Source: CAZCVI01 sp964502145 (GTDB lineage: Bacteria > Acidobacteriota > Aminicenantia > UBA2199). From it: a stretch of DNA of 47,217 nucleotides. This document shows, piece after piece, positions 7,032 to 15,872 of the stretch. The stretch covers positions 1 to 47,217 of the forward strand of contig CAZCVI010000060.1 in NCBI GenBank assembly GCA_964502145.1. The letters are read 5' to 3'. The position numbers and the translations under genes are program-made. Every line of letters begins with the position of its first letter. Position 1 is the first letter of the stretch. A model generated the notes under the pieces. The model was not told the origin of the DNA and did no database searches. It saw only the letters and a program-made list of their open reading frames with translations.

Positions 7032-8981
7032 TTAACTGATCACTTCCATTAACGTGTCATTATTAAAGGGCTTTTTCAGAAACCTGACATTAGGGAAATG
7101 ACCAAAATTGTCCACGGTTTCCTGGCTACCAGTGACAATGATCAGAATGGTGTCCAAATTGGCATCCAAATACTCCAACATGATGGCAGAAGTCTCTGGA
7201 TTGATAAGAGAATCAGTGATCACGAGGAAATGAAAATTCTTACCGGTAATAGCAGCCAACTTCTCGATATCATCCAAGTTAAACACACGAAAAGCCTTGG
7301 ATTTGAAAAACTCATTCAATTTCTTCTGGATATAAAAAAGCGGCTCAATCACTAAAACGGATTGAATGGAATCGGCAAAGCGCTCTTCAATGATTTTAAT
7401 GGTCTTTTGGGCATTCACCTTCACGGCGAGACTGGATTCGGTTTCATTGACTTCAATCAACCGGGGCAATATCTTGAGATCACCATATATACCCAATAAC
7501 TCGACGGCTACGGATTTTATTTTCCAATCAATGCGCGGTGCTTGATACATGGTCATCAGAAACTGGATCAACCGCTCAATGGTCTCGGAGTCCATAGTAT
7601 CGACTTCAGACAACTGCTCTTTTAATTTGACCATGCGTTCATAATCAATCTTCTGCGGATCGATATCAAAAAGAATGGCGACATTCTTCACTTTGGACTC
7701 AGATTCCTCAAAACGCCCGATCATCTGATTGACCTTCACTACAAACTCGCTCATATTATTCTTGAACTGCACAGATAACCGCGACTCAAACTCTTTCTTG
7801 AACTGGATGACATGTTTTTTCGCCATTCGTAATTTGGAAGAATTGGTAAAGACAAGACTGGTAATGATTTTGAAAATAGAGTAAAACAACTCCTCTTTTT
7901 CCTTGGCATAATTATCGAAAAATACCAGCAGTTTAGGCAATACCTTGCTAGTTAAATCATCGGAAGGTTGGATATTGGTTTTTAATTGCTCGATAAAAAA
8001 ATCCAAGATCATGGTTTTGTTCTTGTGGGAGGGTTGTTTTTCCAGGCCATCCAAATAGATGTCCTCGGGGTTCTTTTTAACAAAATGAGCGATAATCGCC
8101 AAAGCACCGATAATACCTTCAGGGGAATAACCGGCTTCAATCATATTAATAAAGGGGGCCAAGGAAAAATCGGAAGTGATAGTGTTTTTAAGAATCTCAA
8201 TAGAAAGTTCCACGAGGAACTTATTTTTATCGTTCAGTAACTTGGTCAAGACATCATTAAATTCGGGGTATTTTCCTTCCTGAAGTTTCTTCAACACGGT
8301 TTGCTTGCTGTAACTTCCCAGATTGAGTAGTTGATCGGCCAGCGCAACCCGACCTTCAGGGAAATTGAGCATATTGGACACGACATACTCAAAATTCCGC
8401 TCGTCAAACAAGCCCTTTTTATAAATCTCAAGACGCCTGGAATCGGGAACAAACGTGTATACATAATACAAGGCCCGTCGCTCTTTCTCAGTCAAATCAT
8501 CGTAGATTTGCATGAAATAATCAAAGCGATCACCCATTAACCCCATGAGCTTGATCAACGAGAACCGCAAATCTTCATTCTTGGTTTTTTTAAATATCTC
8601 ATCCAGCCGATTGAAAAAAGGGACATTTTCCAGTTTTTCGGATTTGGCAATGGTAAAGATGGTTTCAAGGATTTCAATAATATTGTTATAATAATTGGTT
8701 TCCTTGTACTCGGCATCAGGCATGAAGGTCAAGTTCCCGACAATGGTCCTAAACTCTTTGATCAGGATATCACAGGCTTCGACCAGTCCCATCTGCCCCA
8801 CGACGGAGCGCACGATTTTTTTTACGCTGGGATTGGTATGATCGAGATATCCGAGGAACACGGCGGCTTCCTCTTTTGATGCCTTGTTGATAAAGACCGT
8901 GGCAGCTACACGTGCCATCTTGGGATCGTTATCTACACTTAATATCTTCGCAACCAGTTCTTTTTTTTCTTTTTCGTCCAT
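7032..8981 (-). CDS. HEAT-repeat protein with C-terminal receiver-like domain (A)
   Basis: 649 residues if translation starts at the ATG at 8981 (MDEKEKKELVAKIL). An upstream ATG at 9053 would add 24 atypical residues and is rejected. Residues 1-540 are helical hairpins of the HEAT/armadillo type (for example HTNPSVKKIVRSVVGQMG and SVAVELLGIYGDLKILPRL). The last 110 residues look like a response-regulator receiver: SVLVIEPLFYIQKKLNEFF, then FLVITDSLIN with an aspartate near the phospho-acceptor position, an ILIIVTGS strand and FLKKPF with the conserved lysine. The first acidic pair is missing, so it is a degenerate receiver. No output domain follows. It is divergent from a paralogue at 9162. 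A scaffold role in pilus or polarity signalling is possible but unproven. Confidence 0.8.
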   Translation of the reverse strand: MDEKEKKELVAKILSVDNDPKMARVAATVFINKASKEEAAVFLGYLDHTNPSVKKIVRSVVGQMGLVEACDILIKEFRTIVGNLTFMPDAEYKETNYYNNIIEILETIFTIAKSEKLENVPFFNRLDEIFKKTKNEDLRFSLIKLMGLMGDRFDYFMQIYDDLTEKERRALYYVYTFVPDSRRLEIYKKGLFDERNFEYVVSNMLNFPEGRVALADQLLNLGSYSKQTVLKKLQEGKYPEFNDVLTKLLNDKNKFLVELSIEILKNTITSDFSLAPFINMIEAGYSPEGIIGALAIIAHFVKKNPEDIYLDGLEKQPSHKNKTMILDFFIEQLKTNIQPSDDLTSKVLPKLLVFFDNYAKEKEELFYSIFKIITSLVFTNSSKLRMAKKHVIQFKKEFESRLSVQFKNNMSEFVVKVNQMIGRFEESESKVKNVAILFDIDPQKIDYERMVKLKEQLSEVDTMDSETIERLIQFLMTMYQAPRIDWKIKSVAVELLGIYGDLKILPRLIEVNETESSLAVKVNAQKTIKIIEERFADSIQSVLVIEPLFYIQKKLNEFFKSKAFRVFNLDDIEKLAAITGKNFHFLVITDSLINPETSAIMLEYLDANLDTILIIVTGSQETVDNFGHFPNVRFLKKPFNNDTLMEVIS

Positions 8982-9145
8982 ACTATAATAATACCAAAAT
9001 TTACGCAAAAAGTAAAATATCATCATAACTTTTCCATCATTTTCTCTGATCATTGCTGTTCTTATACAAGCACCGGGTTTTATCGACTTAAAATTGAAAG
9101 GGAAAAAAATACTGCAAATGCTGGAGAATTGATATGATAATGTGC

Positions 9146-9151
9146 TATAAT
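9146..9151 (+). promoter_or_regulatory. -10 box close to the start codon (leaderless candidate)
   Basis: A perfect TATAAT ends 10 bp before the ATG at 9162, which would place the transcript start 3-4 nt ahead of the codon. No Shine-Dalgarno sequence is present. No good -35 box is seen. Confidence 0.4.
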
Positions 9152-9161
9152 TATATTTGTC

Positions 9162-11450
9162 ATGGAAGCAAACGTAATCACCAGCAAAATTAAGAATCTG
9201 ATTAAGAACGCGGATAAATTTGATGATATGCAGTTCAGGCTCCTCCTGGAAGACTTGGTCAAACAGGGCGGCAGAGATGCAGAAATCGAATTAGGAGAAG
9301 CGAGTCTGAATGAAGGGGTACCGGAATCAGTACGCGCCAATATCATCCGTATCATGGGTTACTTCACAAGCGTGACCTTTTTAATCCCGCTGAAAAAAAT
9401 CCTGGAAAACGACGAAAACCTGCGCCTACGCAAAGCAGCGATCATCTCGATCTCGAAATACAACGACAACCGCGCCCTTAACATGCTCAACAATGCATTA
9501 AAACGGATCAATAATCCGATCCTGGAAGAGAGCATCAGCAATGAAATCAGCCGGATAAAACAGGCAAACCCGATCATCAGCCTACTCCCCAAGTTCCTCA
9601 ACGGGGTGAATGACCCAAAAACCTTTCGCACGACACTGGAAGTATTGAAAAAAATCCTCAATCCAACGGACGCGCAAGTATTTATCTATCACCTGAAAAG
9701 CGAAATCCCGTTTGTCGGCGATGGGGCTTTCGAAATCCTGTGCTGGCGGGGTGACGAATCGGTAAAATTTTCCATCTTCGACTTCTTCAAAGAAAAACTG
9801 AAACTGATCGACAATCTCGCGGCCACGGAATGCTACCCATTGGAAAACCTGTTGCAAAAACTGGAACAATTCATCATTCGCAACGCGGACACAATCAATT
9901 ATGTGCTGAAAGACCTCAAATCGCTGTACAAAGAAGCGAACGACCCCAAGGTCAAAGACGTATTAATAAATATGTTTAGCGCGAGCACCAAACGGGAAGT
10001 GTTATCCTTCCTGGAAGATGTCTACAACACGGATCCAAGTCGACGAGAAATGGTGATCGAAAAATTAATGGGCAATGAAGGCGGGGTTTTTATCCTGATC
10101 TATAAATATAAAAACGACGAGACATTCAAAGAAAAATTATTACTGGCGTTACTTACCAGCCAAAACGGCTGGGATTTCGTGTTTGAAAATTTCGATTCGC
10201 TCACGCCGGGGTACCAGCAAATGGTATTGGCCAATGTAAATACATCCAATTACCAGTTCAGCAAGAAATTAATCGAGCGGTTCCTACTGGCGAACGATGC
10301 GGGTCAGAAAAAATTCGCGCTGGATAGAATCCGTGATAATAGCGATCCAAGCTTTCAAACCATCCTCTTTGCCCGGGAATACGAAAACGAATTCATCCGC
10401 ATGCAAAATGAATACATGGGTGCTATTTCGCAATTGTTTTTTATCCAAACCTTTAAATTCGTGATCAATCGCCTGGTGAAATTGGATTCCCCCCGCCCGA
10501 TCATGCGTAAATACCTGGAGCAGGAAGATTCCTATATTCTGGCTGAACCATTGCTCTGCCTCAATAAAGAGGATAACCTGATCCCTTTGGCAGATACGAT
10601 CACGCAGTTTAACCAGAAAGAATTAAACATGGCCCTGCTCAATATCTTTTGCAATGTAAAAACCTTCGATTTCGCCACCTACCAAAAATTCCAGGCCTTT
10701 ATCGAACATTTCAAAGAGTTACGGGGTGCCCGGATCACGCAAGAAGAAAAAGGTCTGATCAACAAAATAACCACCAATTACTTTAATATCAGCGACGATT
10801 TAAAGAAAATCGAAAAGGGGAACACAAATACAACTCATTTTATCGAAAAAGAATTCCCCGATTTCGACCTGTTGGAATATATCCTTAAAACGCACTATCT
10901 CTCCTTTTTTATCTATCGCTATAAATTTTTCGACCGCATCAAAAAAGTATTCAAGTTAACCAATGACATTGATGCTTTTGATGCGATTAAATTTTTGTTG
11001 CGACGCCCTGAATTTTGTATTTATTTTAAAGAGGAAATCACCCAGGCCTCAAAATCCACAAACTACCTGTTGAAAAACGATGCGGATAAATTACTGGGAA
11101 GTATGCCCAAAGATTTACGTTTTGTCCTGTTCTTTAATACGCCGCCGCTCTATTCTTGCTTCAGGGACCAAATAAAAGAGTTAATGCCAGAATACGAGGT
11201 CGTCAACAACAACGCGGAATTCTTCCCTTCGGATGTACTGATCACAGATACAATAACGATTAAAAAACTGGCGGCAGATAACCGTTTAAATACAGAAAAA
11301 CTCTATGTCATCCTGGAAGCCAAAGAAGAATTCGCCGACATCAAAGACCTCAAACCCAAAGTCTACCCGCCACCTTTCAGCCTCTATAAAATAATCAAAT
11401 CGATCATCGAAGACCTATTTCCAATCAAAACCGTCGCGGAAAAACAATAA
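9162..11450 (+). CDS. HEAT-repeat protein with degenerate receiver-like domain (B)
   Basis: 762 residues, one of few plus-strand genes in the left half. HEAT-type helical repeats run through most of the length (NLRLRKAAIISISKYNDNRA, ESVRANIIRIMGYF). The final 110 residues follow the receiver pattern in a worn form: FVLFFNTPPLYSCFRDQIKE, a segment DVLITDTITI at the phosphorylation-site strand, LYVILEA and a terminal helix. The conserved lysine strand (FLKKPF in the paralogue) reads KVYPPPF here, so phosphorylation is doubtful. Similar architecture, shared C-terminal pattern and head-to-head placement mark it as a paralogue of the gene at 7032-8981. The start is near-leaderless. Function is unknown; a structural or signalling scaffold is likely. 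Confidence 0.8.
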   Translation: MEANVITSKIKNLIKNADKFDDMQFRLLLEDLVKQGGRDAEIELGEASLNEGVPESVRANIIRIMGYFTSVTFLIPLKKILENDENLRLRKAAIISISKYNDNRALNMLNNALKRINNPILEESISNEISRIKQANPIISLLPKFLNGVNDPKTFRTTLEVLKKILNPTDAQVFIYHLKSEIPFVGDGAFEILCWRGDESVKFSIFDFFKEKLKLIDNLAATECYPLENLLQKLEQFIIRNADTINYVLKDLKSLYKEANDPKVKDVLINMFSASTKREVLSFLEDVYNTDPSRREMVIEKLMGNEGGVFILIYKYKNDETFKEKLLLALLTSQNGWDFVFENFDSLTPGYQQMVLANVNTSNYQFSKKLIERFLLANDAGQKKFALDRIRDNSDPSFQTILFAREYENEFIRMQNEYMGAISQLFFIQTFKFVINRLVKLDSPRPIMRKYLEQEDSYILAEPLLCLNKEDNLIPLADTITQFNQKELNMALLNIFCNVKTFDFATYQKFQAFIEHFKELRGARITQEEKGLINKITTNYFNISDDLKKIEKGNTNTTHFIEKEFPDFDLLEYILKTHYLSFFIYRYKFFDRIKKVFKLTNDIDAFDAIKFLLRRPEFCIYFKEEITQASKSTNYLLKNDADKLLGSMPKDLRFVLFFNTPPLYSCFRDQIKELMPEYEVVNNNAEFFPSDVLITDTITIKKLAADNRLNTEKLYVILEAKEEFADIKDLKPKVYPPPFSLYKIIKSIIEDLFPIKTVAEKQ

Positions 11451-11488
11451 CATTCCCCTCTGTCCGAAATCTGGCAGGCTTACAATGG

Positions 11489-12910
11489 TCACATAATAAA
11501 TGGGGACGTAGTCCCCTTGGTTTTTAGGTTGTATTTGTCTAAGAGATAGCGGAGGGAACGGTAATTAAGTTTGAGCATGGCCGAGGTTTTTTTAATATTG
11601 CCATGATTTAGTTCCAATGCTTTGATAATAATATTGCGGCTGATGTCGTCGATGTAGCGCGAAAAATCAAAATTACCTTCCAGCATGGTGGCATCAATAT
11701 CTTCTTGGATGGCATTCTTTTCAGAAATATTGTAGATCAATTCGGTGGGCAACGAGTTGAGGCCGATATATTTGTTTTTTTCCAAGGCCACCGCGCGTTC
11801 CACGAAGTTTTCCAATTCCCGGATATTACCGGGCCAGGAATATTCTAAAAAAAGGTCCAGGATATCCCTCTCAAACCCCTCGATAGCACGATTAAAACGC
11901 TTATTATACTGCCGCAAAAAATAATTCAACAACAACGGGATATCATCCTTCCGTTCGCGCAATGGCGGTACAACAATAGCAATCACATTCAAACGGTAAA
12001 ACAAATCGGAACGAAACTCGCCATTCTTCATGCTGTCGGCCAAGTCTTTATTGGTGGCGGAAATAATCCGCACATCAATCTCAATCTCTTTATTGCCGCC
12101 GACCTGGCGAATTTTTCGTTCCTGAATCGCACGGAGCAATTTGACTTGCATCTTGGGCGACATCTCACTGACCTCATCGAGAAAAACAGTGCCTTTATGG
12201 GCCTGCTCAAAAAGTCCGATTTTATCCTTGTATGCATCGGTAAACGCGCCCTTGATATGACCGAACAATTCACTCTCTAACAAATTTTCGGGTAATGCCC
12301 CGCAGTTAATAGAAATAAAATCATTACCCATGCGCGGACTCTTGTTATGAATGGCTTTGGCAATCAACTCCTTGCCTGTGCCACTCTCACCGGTAATCAG
12401 TACAGTGGAATCAGTCTGGGAAATGGTATCAATCAAATCAAAAATGCGTTGCATCCGTTGGTTCTGTCCCACGATATTTTCAAATTTTTCCTTGGCAGAG
12501 AGACGGGTTTTTAATTCGACATTTTCGATTTCAATGCTTTTTTTATAGATAGAGCGGTCAATGATAATCTTTAACTCGTCCAGATTAAACGGTTTGGTAA
12601 TATAATCCTCGGCGCCGAGCTTCATGGCTTCCACGGCATCATTGGCAGAAGCGAACGCGGTAATCATGATCACAGGTACATCAGGATTAATAACCTTGAT
12701 TTTTTTCAATAATTCAATACCACTGATACCGGGCATTTTTATATCAGAGATGACCAGATCAAACCCACCAGACTTCAATTGTTTTAATGCCGATTCACTG
12801 CTATCTGCGGCAATGACCTCATAATTCTCCTCTTTGAGCACAATCACCAGCATGTTGCGAATGCTGGCATCATCATCCACTACCAATATCTTCACGCTTT
12901 CTTGAAACAT
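11489..12910 (-). CDS. pilR: PilR-like NtrC-family response regulator
   Basis: 473 residues: receiver domain (phospho-acceptor D56 in ISDIKMPG, K106), AAA+ sigma54-activator domain with Walker A GESGTGKE (174-181) and Walker B TVFLDEVSEM, and a Fis-type helix-turn-helix at the C-terminus (LELNHGNIKKTSAMLKLNYR). It should activate sigma54 promoters, classically pilin genes, when phosphorylated by the adjacent kinase. The sigma54-contact loop reads GAFTDA (221-226) rather than the consensus GAFTGA. It overlaps the kinase gene by 19 bp and ends the pilB-pilT-pilC-pilS-pilR operon. Confidence 0.9.
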   Translation of the reverse strand: MFQESVKILVVDDDASIRNMLVIVLKEENYEVIAADSSESALKQLKSGGFDLVISDIKMPGISGIELLKKIKVINPDVPVIMITAFASANDAVEAMKLGAEDYITKPFNLDELKIIIDRSIYKKSIEIENVELKTRLSAKEKFENIVGQNQRMQRIFDLIDTISQTDSTVLITGESGTGKELIAKAIHNKSPRMGNDFISINCGALPENLLESELFGHIKGAFTDAYKDKIGLFEQAHKGTVFLDEVSEMSPKMQVKLLRAIQERKIRQVGGNKEIEIDVRIISATNKDLADSMKNGEFRSDLFYRLNVIAIVVPPLRERKDDIPLLLNYFLRQYNKRFNRAIEGFERDILDLFLEYSWPGNIRELENFVERAVALEKNKYIGLNSLPTELIYNISEKNAIQEDIDATMLEGNFDFSRYIDDISRNIIIKALELNHGNIKKTSAMLKLNYRSLRYLLDKYNLKTKGTTSPFIM

Positions 12911-14481
12911 ACAGTCACCTCGGTACCAATATTTTTTTGGGAATTCACGCTTATTTCAAAATTATGGTCATCTACAATTCGCTTCACCAGTGCCATTCCC
13001 AATCCAAAACCAGAAGTGAATTTGGAATAAAAAGGCGTAAATATCTTGGGCAATTCCTCGGCATCAATACCAACCCCATCATCGGCAATGGAAAAGTATA
13101 CCTCCCCACCCTGCCGGAACACGTTGATCTCAATGGTCCCCGCTCCGTTCACGGCTTTTACGGAATTATTAATTAAGTTCCACAGTAGTTGTTTGATCTT
13201 TTTGGCATCCGCATGGATTACATAGTCGTTGCTGTACTTCTTTACGATGGTGATCCCCTTATAGTTGACAGTAATCAGATCAGTGATCTCATCAATTAAC
13301 GCGGCGAGATCAATATTGATCTTCTCAATAGGAGATATCCTGGTAAAATCAAGGAAATCTTCAATGGATTGCGACAACCGCTCAGACTCCTTGACAATAA
13401 TATCCATCAAATGCCTGTACTTTTCCTTCTCTAGCTTCAACTCCTTTCTTAAAAACTGCACGCTTCCAGAAATAGCGGCCAGAGGGTTGCGAATTTCATG
13501 GGCTATCCCGGCAGACATCTCACCGATCAGGGCCAAGTGCTCTTGTTTGCGTAATTTCGCTTCAATCGCCCGTTTATCCGATAAATCAGTGATAATGAAC
13601 ACATTGACCTTTTCAAAGGAATAGATATTCTCAATCACTGAAACGGAAATCCCCAGGGCAAGATTGTTAATATCAATCTCAAAATAGTGCTTGCCGCCAG
13701 ATTGCCTGAGTTTGTCCACGATATGATCATTGTCCGGGGTAGACAACAATTGAAAGATATTGCTCTTGCTTTCCAGTTTTAACATGGACTTGCCCCGTTG
13801 GTTATATGAAATAATCATGCCCTGGGTATCGCTGGTGACAAAACCATTCTCCATCTTCTCCATCACAGTATTATTGAGCAACACCATATCACGCAAACTG
13901 TCCTGTACATGTCTTAATTCAGCATCGGTTTTCCTGATCTTATCAAAATAATAAGAAGAAAAAAAGGCCACGGTAGAAAAAGCAATAAAACTCATGGTCA
14001 TATTGTAAACAAAACTACCCAGAGACATGTCTGGATTGAGTCGATCAGGGTAAAAAGGCACGACACCAAGATAAACAAGGTTGGACAACACACCGAATAT
14101 GATAAAAGAAAAGGAAGCAATATAAATGGTGTCCCGGCGGGTCAAAAAAAGAGAGGACAAGATGATGGGTAAAATGTACAAAAAATAAAAGGGGCTGCGA
14201 AAGGACTCGGAAAAATAAACCAGGATAGTAATCAGCGTGATATCGGCCAACAATTGAAAATACACGGCAAACCGATAATTCAACCGCTTGAATAATAAAA
14301 AATTCAACAGACTAAACAGGAACGCCACCACCAGAGAGATAATCACGGGCACCACGGGAAAGGGAACATCAAACAACAACAGGAAAATGGAAATAAATAG
14401 CAGTGCCGATAAAACGGCGATCCGTATGGAGTTAACGAAAACAAACTTTCGTTTTATTTTTTTATCATCTAAAAAAATCAA
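12892..14481 (-). CDS. pilS: PilS-like membrane sensor histidine kinase
   Basis: 529 residues. About six hydrophobic segments fill residues 15-180, as in PilS. A PAS-like sensor region follows (about 205-300), then the HisKA helix with H328 in AHEIRNPLAAISG, and the ATP-binding domain with NLINNSVKAV (N box), DDGVGI (G1) and GFGLGMALVKRI (G2). It acts in the inner membrane and phosphorylates the regulator encoded just downstream, with which it overlaps by 19 bp. Context with pilB, pilT and pilC supports a role in pilus gene control. Confidence 0.9.
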   Translation of the reverse strand: MIFLDDKKIKRKFVFVNSIRIAVLSALLFISIFLLLFDVPFPVVPVIISLVVAFLFSLLNFLLFKRLNYRFAVYFQLLADITLITILVYFSESFRSPFYFLYILPIILSSLFLTRRDTIYIASFSFIIFGVLSNLVYLGVVPFYPDRLNPDMSLGSFVYNMTMSFIAFSTVAFFSSYYFDKIRKTDAELRHVQDSLRDMVLLNNTVMEKMENGFVTSDTQGMIISYNQRGKSMLKLESKSNIFQLLSTPDNDHIVDKLRQSGGKHYFEIDINNLALGISVSVIENIYSFEKVNVFIITDLSDKRAIEAKLRKQEHLALIGEMSAGIAHEIRNPLAAISGSVQFLRKELKLEKEKYRHLMDIIVKESERLSQSIEDFLDFTRISPIEKINIDLAALIDEITDLITVNYKGITIVKKYSNDYVIHADAKKIKQLLWNLINNSVKAVNGAGTIEINVFRQGGEVYFSIADDGVGIDAEELPKIFTPFYSKFTSGFGLGMALVKRIVDDHNFEISVNSQKNIGTEVTVCFKKA

Positions 14482-14538
14482 CTTATCTTTTCACCTATCT
14501 TTTCACCTATACATGATACATGGTACGAATGGTTTCAC

Positions 14539-14592
14539 TGGACCTTGGTATCCAGTTCCAGCGTCACGCCCACACGTGAAGGAGCGTGACGC
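14539..14592. repeat. paired hairpins between pilC and pilS
   Basis: The 152-bp gap between pilC and pilS contains a perfect 9-bp inverted repeat GCGTCACGC (14561-14569) / GCGTGACGC (14584-14592) with a 14-nt loop. Next to it is a smaller stem CTGGA (14539-14543) / TCCAG (14551-14555). There is no U-run, so it is not a classic terminator; it could attenuate, or protect the upstream mRNA. Confidence 0.5.
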
Positions 14593-14633
14593 AGAACCAC
14601 AACATTGCCAGAATATCTTCTTGGCAATATATC

Positions 14634-15845
14634 TTAAATCTTACCGATAATATCAAACATCGGCATATACATGGCAATGATAACACCACCCACGAGACCG
14701 CCCAGAACCAGGATCAAAATAGGTTCCATCAGGGCGACCAGCGCTTCCACGGACTGGTTGACCTCCTCGTCGTAGAAGTCGGCAATCTTGCCCAGCATAT
14801 TGGAGAGCGCACCGGTTTGTTCACCCACGGACACCATTTGCGTGACCATAAAAGGAAAGAGCTTTTGTTCTTCCCATGATTGTCCGAGTGGTTTTCCTTC
14901 TTGAACGGCAGAGCGGCTCCTTAACACAGTATCTTCAATGATACTGTTACCGGCAGTTTTGGCGGTAATAGTCATGGACTCGATGATTTCCACGCCGGAG
15001 TTCAGCAGCGTTTCCAAAGTTCGGGTTACACGGGCCACACCGACTTTTAACAACAATCCGCCAAATACAGGGACCTTTAATTTTATCCGGTCAATAACCC
15101 GCCTTCCTTTATAGGTATTATTATAATATTTGAACGCATATACACCGCCAATCATGGCAATGACAAGATAAAAGAAATTCCCCTGCATAAAATGGGAGAT
15201 ATCCATCACCACCTGGGTGGGCATAGGTAATGATGCACCAAGGTTTTTAAACATGTCCTCAAAGATGGGCACAACCTTGATCATAATCACGGCGGTGATT
15301 ACCACGGCAATAACCAGAACGGCTATAGGATAAGCCAGAGCGGATTTTACTTTACCCATCAACTTGGCCATGCTCTCAATATACTGTGATAATCTCAATA
15401 AAATGGTATCCAAGTTACCAGAAGCCTCACCAGCCTGGATCATACTGGTGTATAACTCGTTAAATATAGAGGGGTACTTTCGCAACGCATTGGAGAGGTT
15501 CGAACCAGCCTCGACCTCCTTGCGGATATCATTTAAAGCCCCTCCAAAATATTTGTTCTTTTGCTGGGAAGACAAAATACCCAATCCCTGGGTGACGGGC
15601 AAACCAGCATTAAACATGACGGATAATTGCCGGTTAAAAACAGATAAATCCCTAAGATTGACCTTGGATTTTTTCTTGCCTGTCAAAAAAGGGATGTTCA
15701 GTTGGGCTTTCTTCCGTTCGACATTAAGCACCTGGATTTGTTCTTTTTCCAGTGCAGAAATAACTTCCTTGGCATCCCTGGCGGTACGTTCGCCCGTCAC
15801 AATGGTTCCAATACTGTTTTTTCCTTTAAACTTAAATCTTGGCAT
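14634..15845 (-). CDS. pilC: type IV pilus inner-membrane platform protein PilC
   Basis: 403 residues of the GspF/PilC family. Two copies of the cytoplasmic GspF domain are visible (LSVFNRQLSVMFNAGLPVTQ and TRTLETLLNSGVEIIESM), each followed by hydrophobic membrane segments (AYPIAVLVIAVVITAVIMIK, a segment FFYLVIAMIGGVYAF and the last helix PILILVLGGLVGGVIIAMY). It links the PilB and PilT motors to the growing pilus. It is third in the pil operon, 27 bp after pilT. Length is normal. Confidence 0.95.
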   Translation of the reverse strand: MPRFKFKGKNSIGTIVTGERTARDAKEVISALEKEQIQVLNVERKKAQLNIPFLTGKKKSKVNLRDLSVFNRQLSVMFNAGLPVTQGLGILSSQQKNKYFGGALNDIRKEVEAGSNLSNALRKYPSIFNELYTSMIQAGEASGNLDTILLRLSQYIESMAKLMGKVKSALAYPIAVLVIAVVITAVIMIKVVPIFEDMFKNLGASLPMPTQVVMDISHFMQGNFFYLVIAMIGGVYAFKYYNNTYKGRRVIDRIKLKVPVFGGLLLKVGVARVTRTLETLLNSGVEIIESMTITAKTAGNSIIEDTVLRSRSAVQEGKPLGQSWEEQKLFPFMVTQMVSVGEQTGALSNMLGKIADFYDEEVNQSVEALVALMEPILILVLGGLVGGVIIAMYMPMFDIIGKI

Positions 15846-15872
15846 TTATTTTGCCCCCTTCATAGCTAAATT

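Noticed and set aside
8982..9053. 24-residue N-terminal extension of HEAT protein A
   Set aside because: The composition (IFYFLRKFWYYYS) is unlike the rest, and the MDEKEKKEL start fits better.
9582..9869. Minus-strand open frame opposite HEAT protein B
   Set aside because: It is a shadow frame within a clear coding gene.
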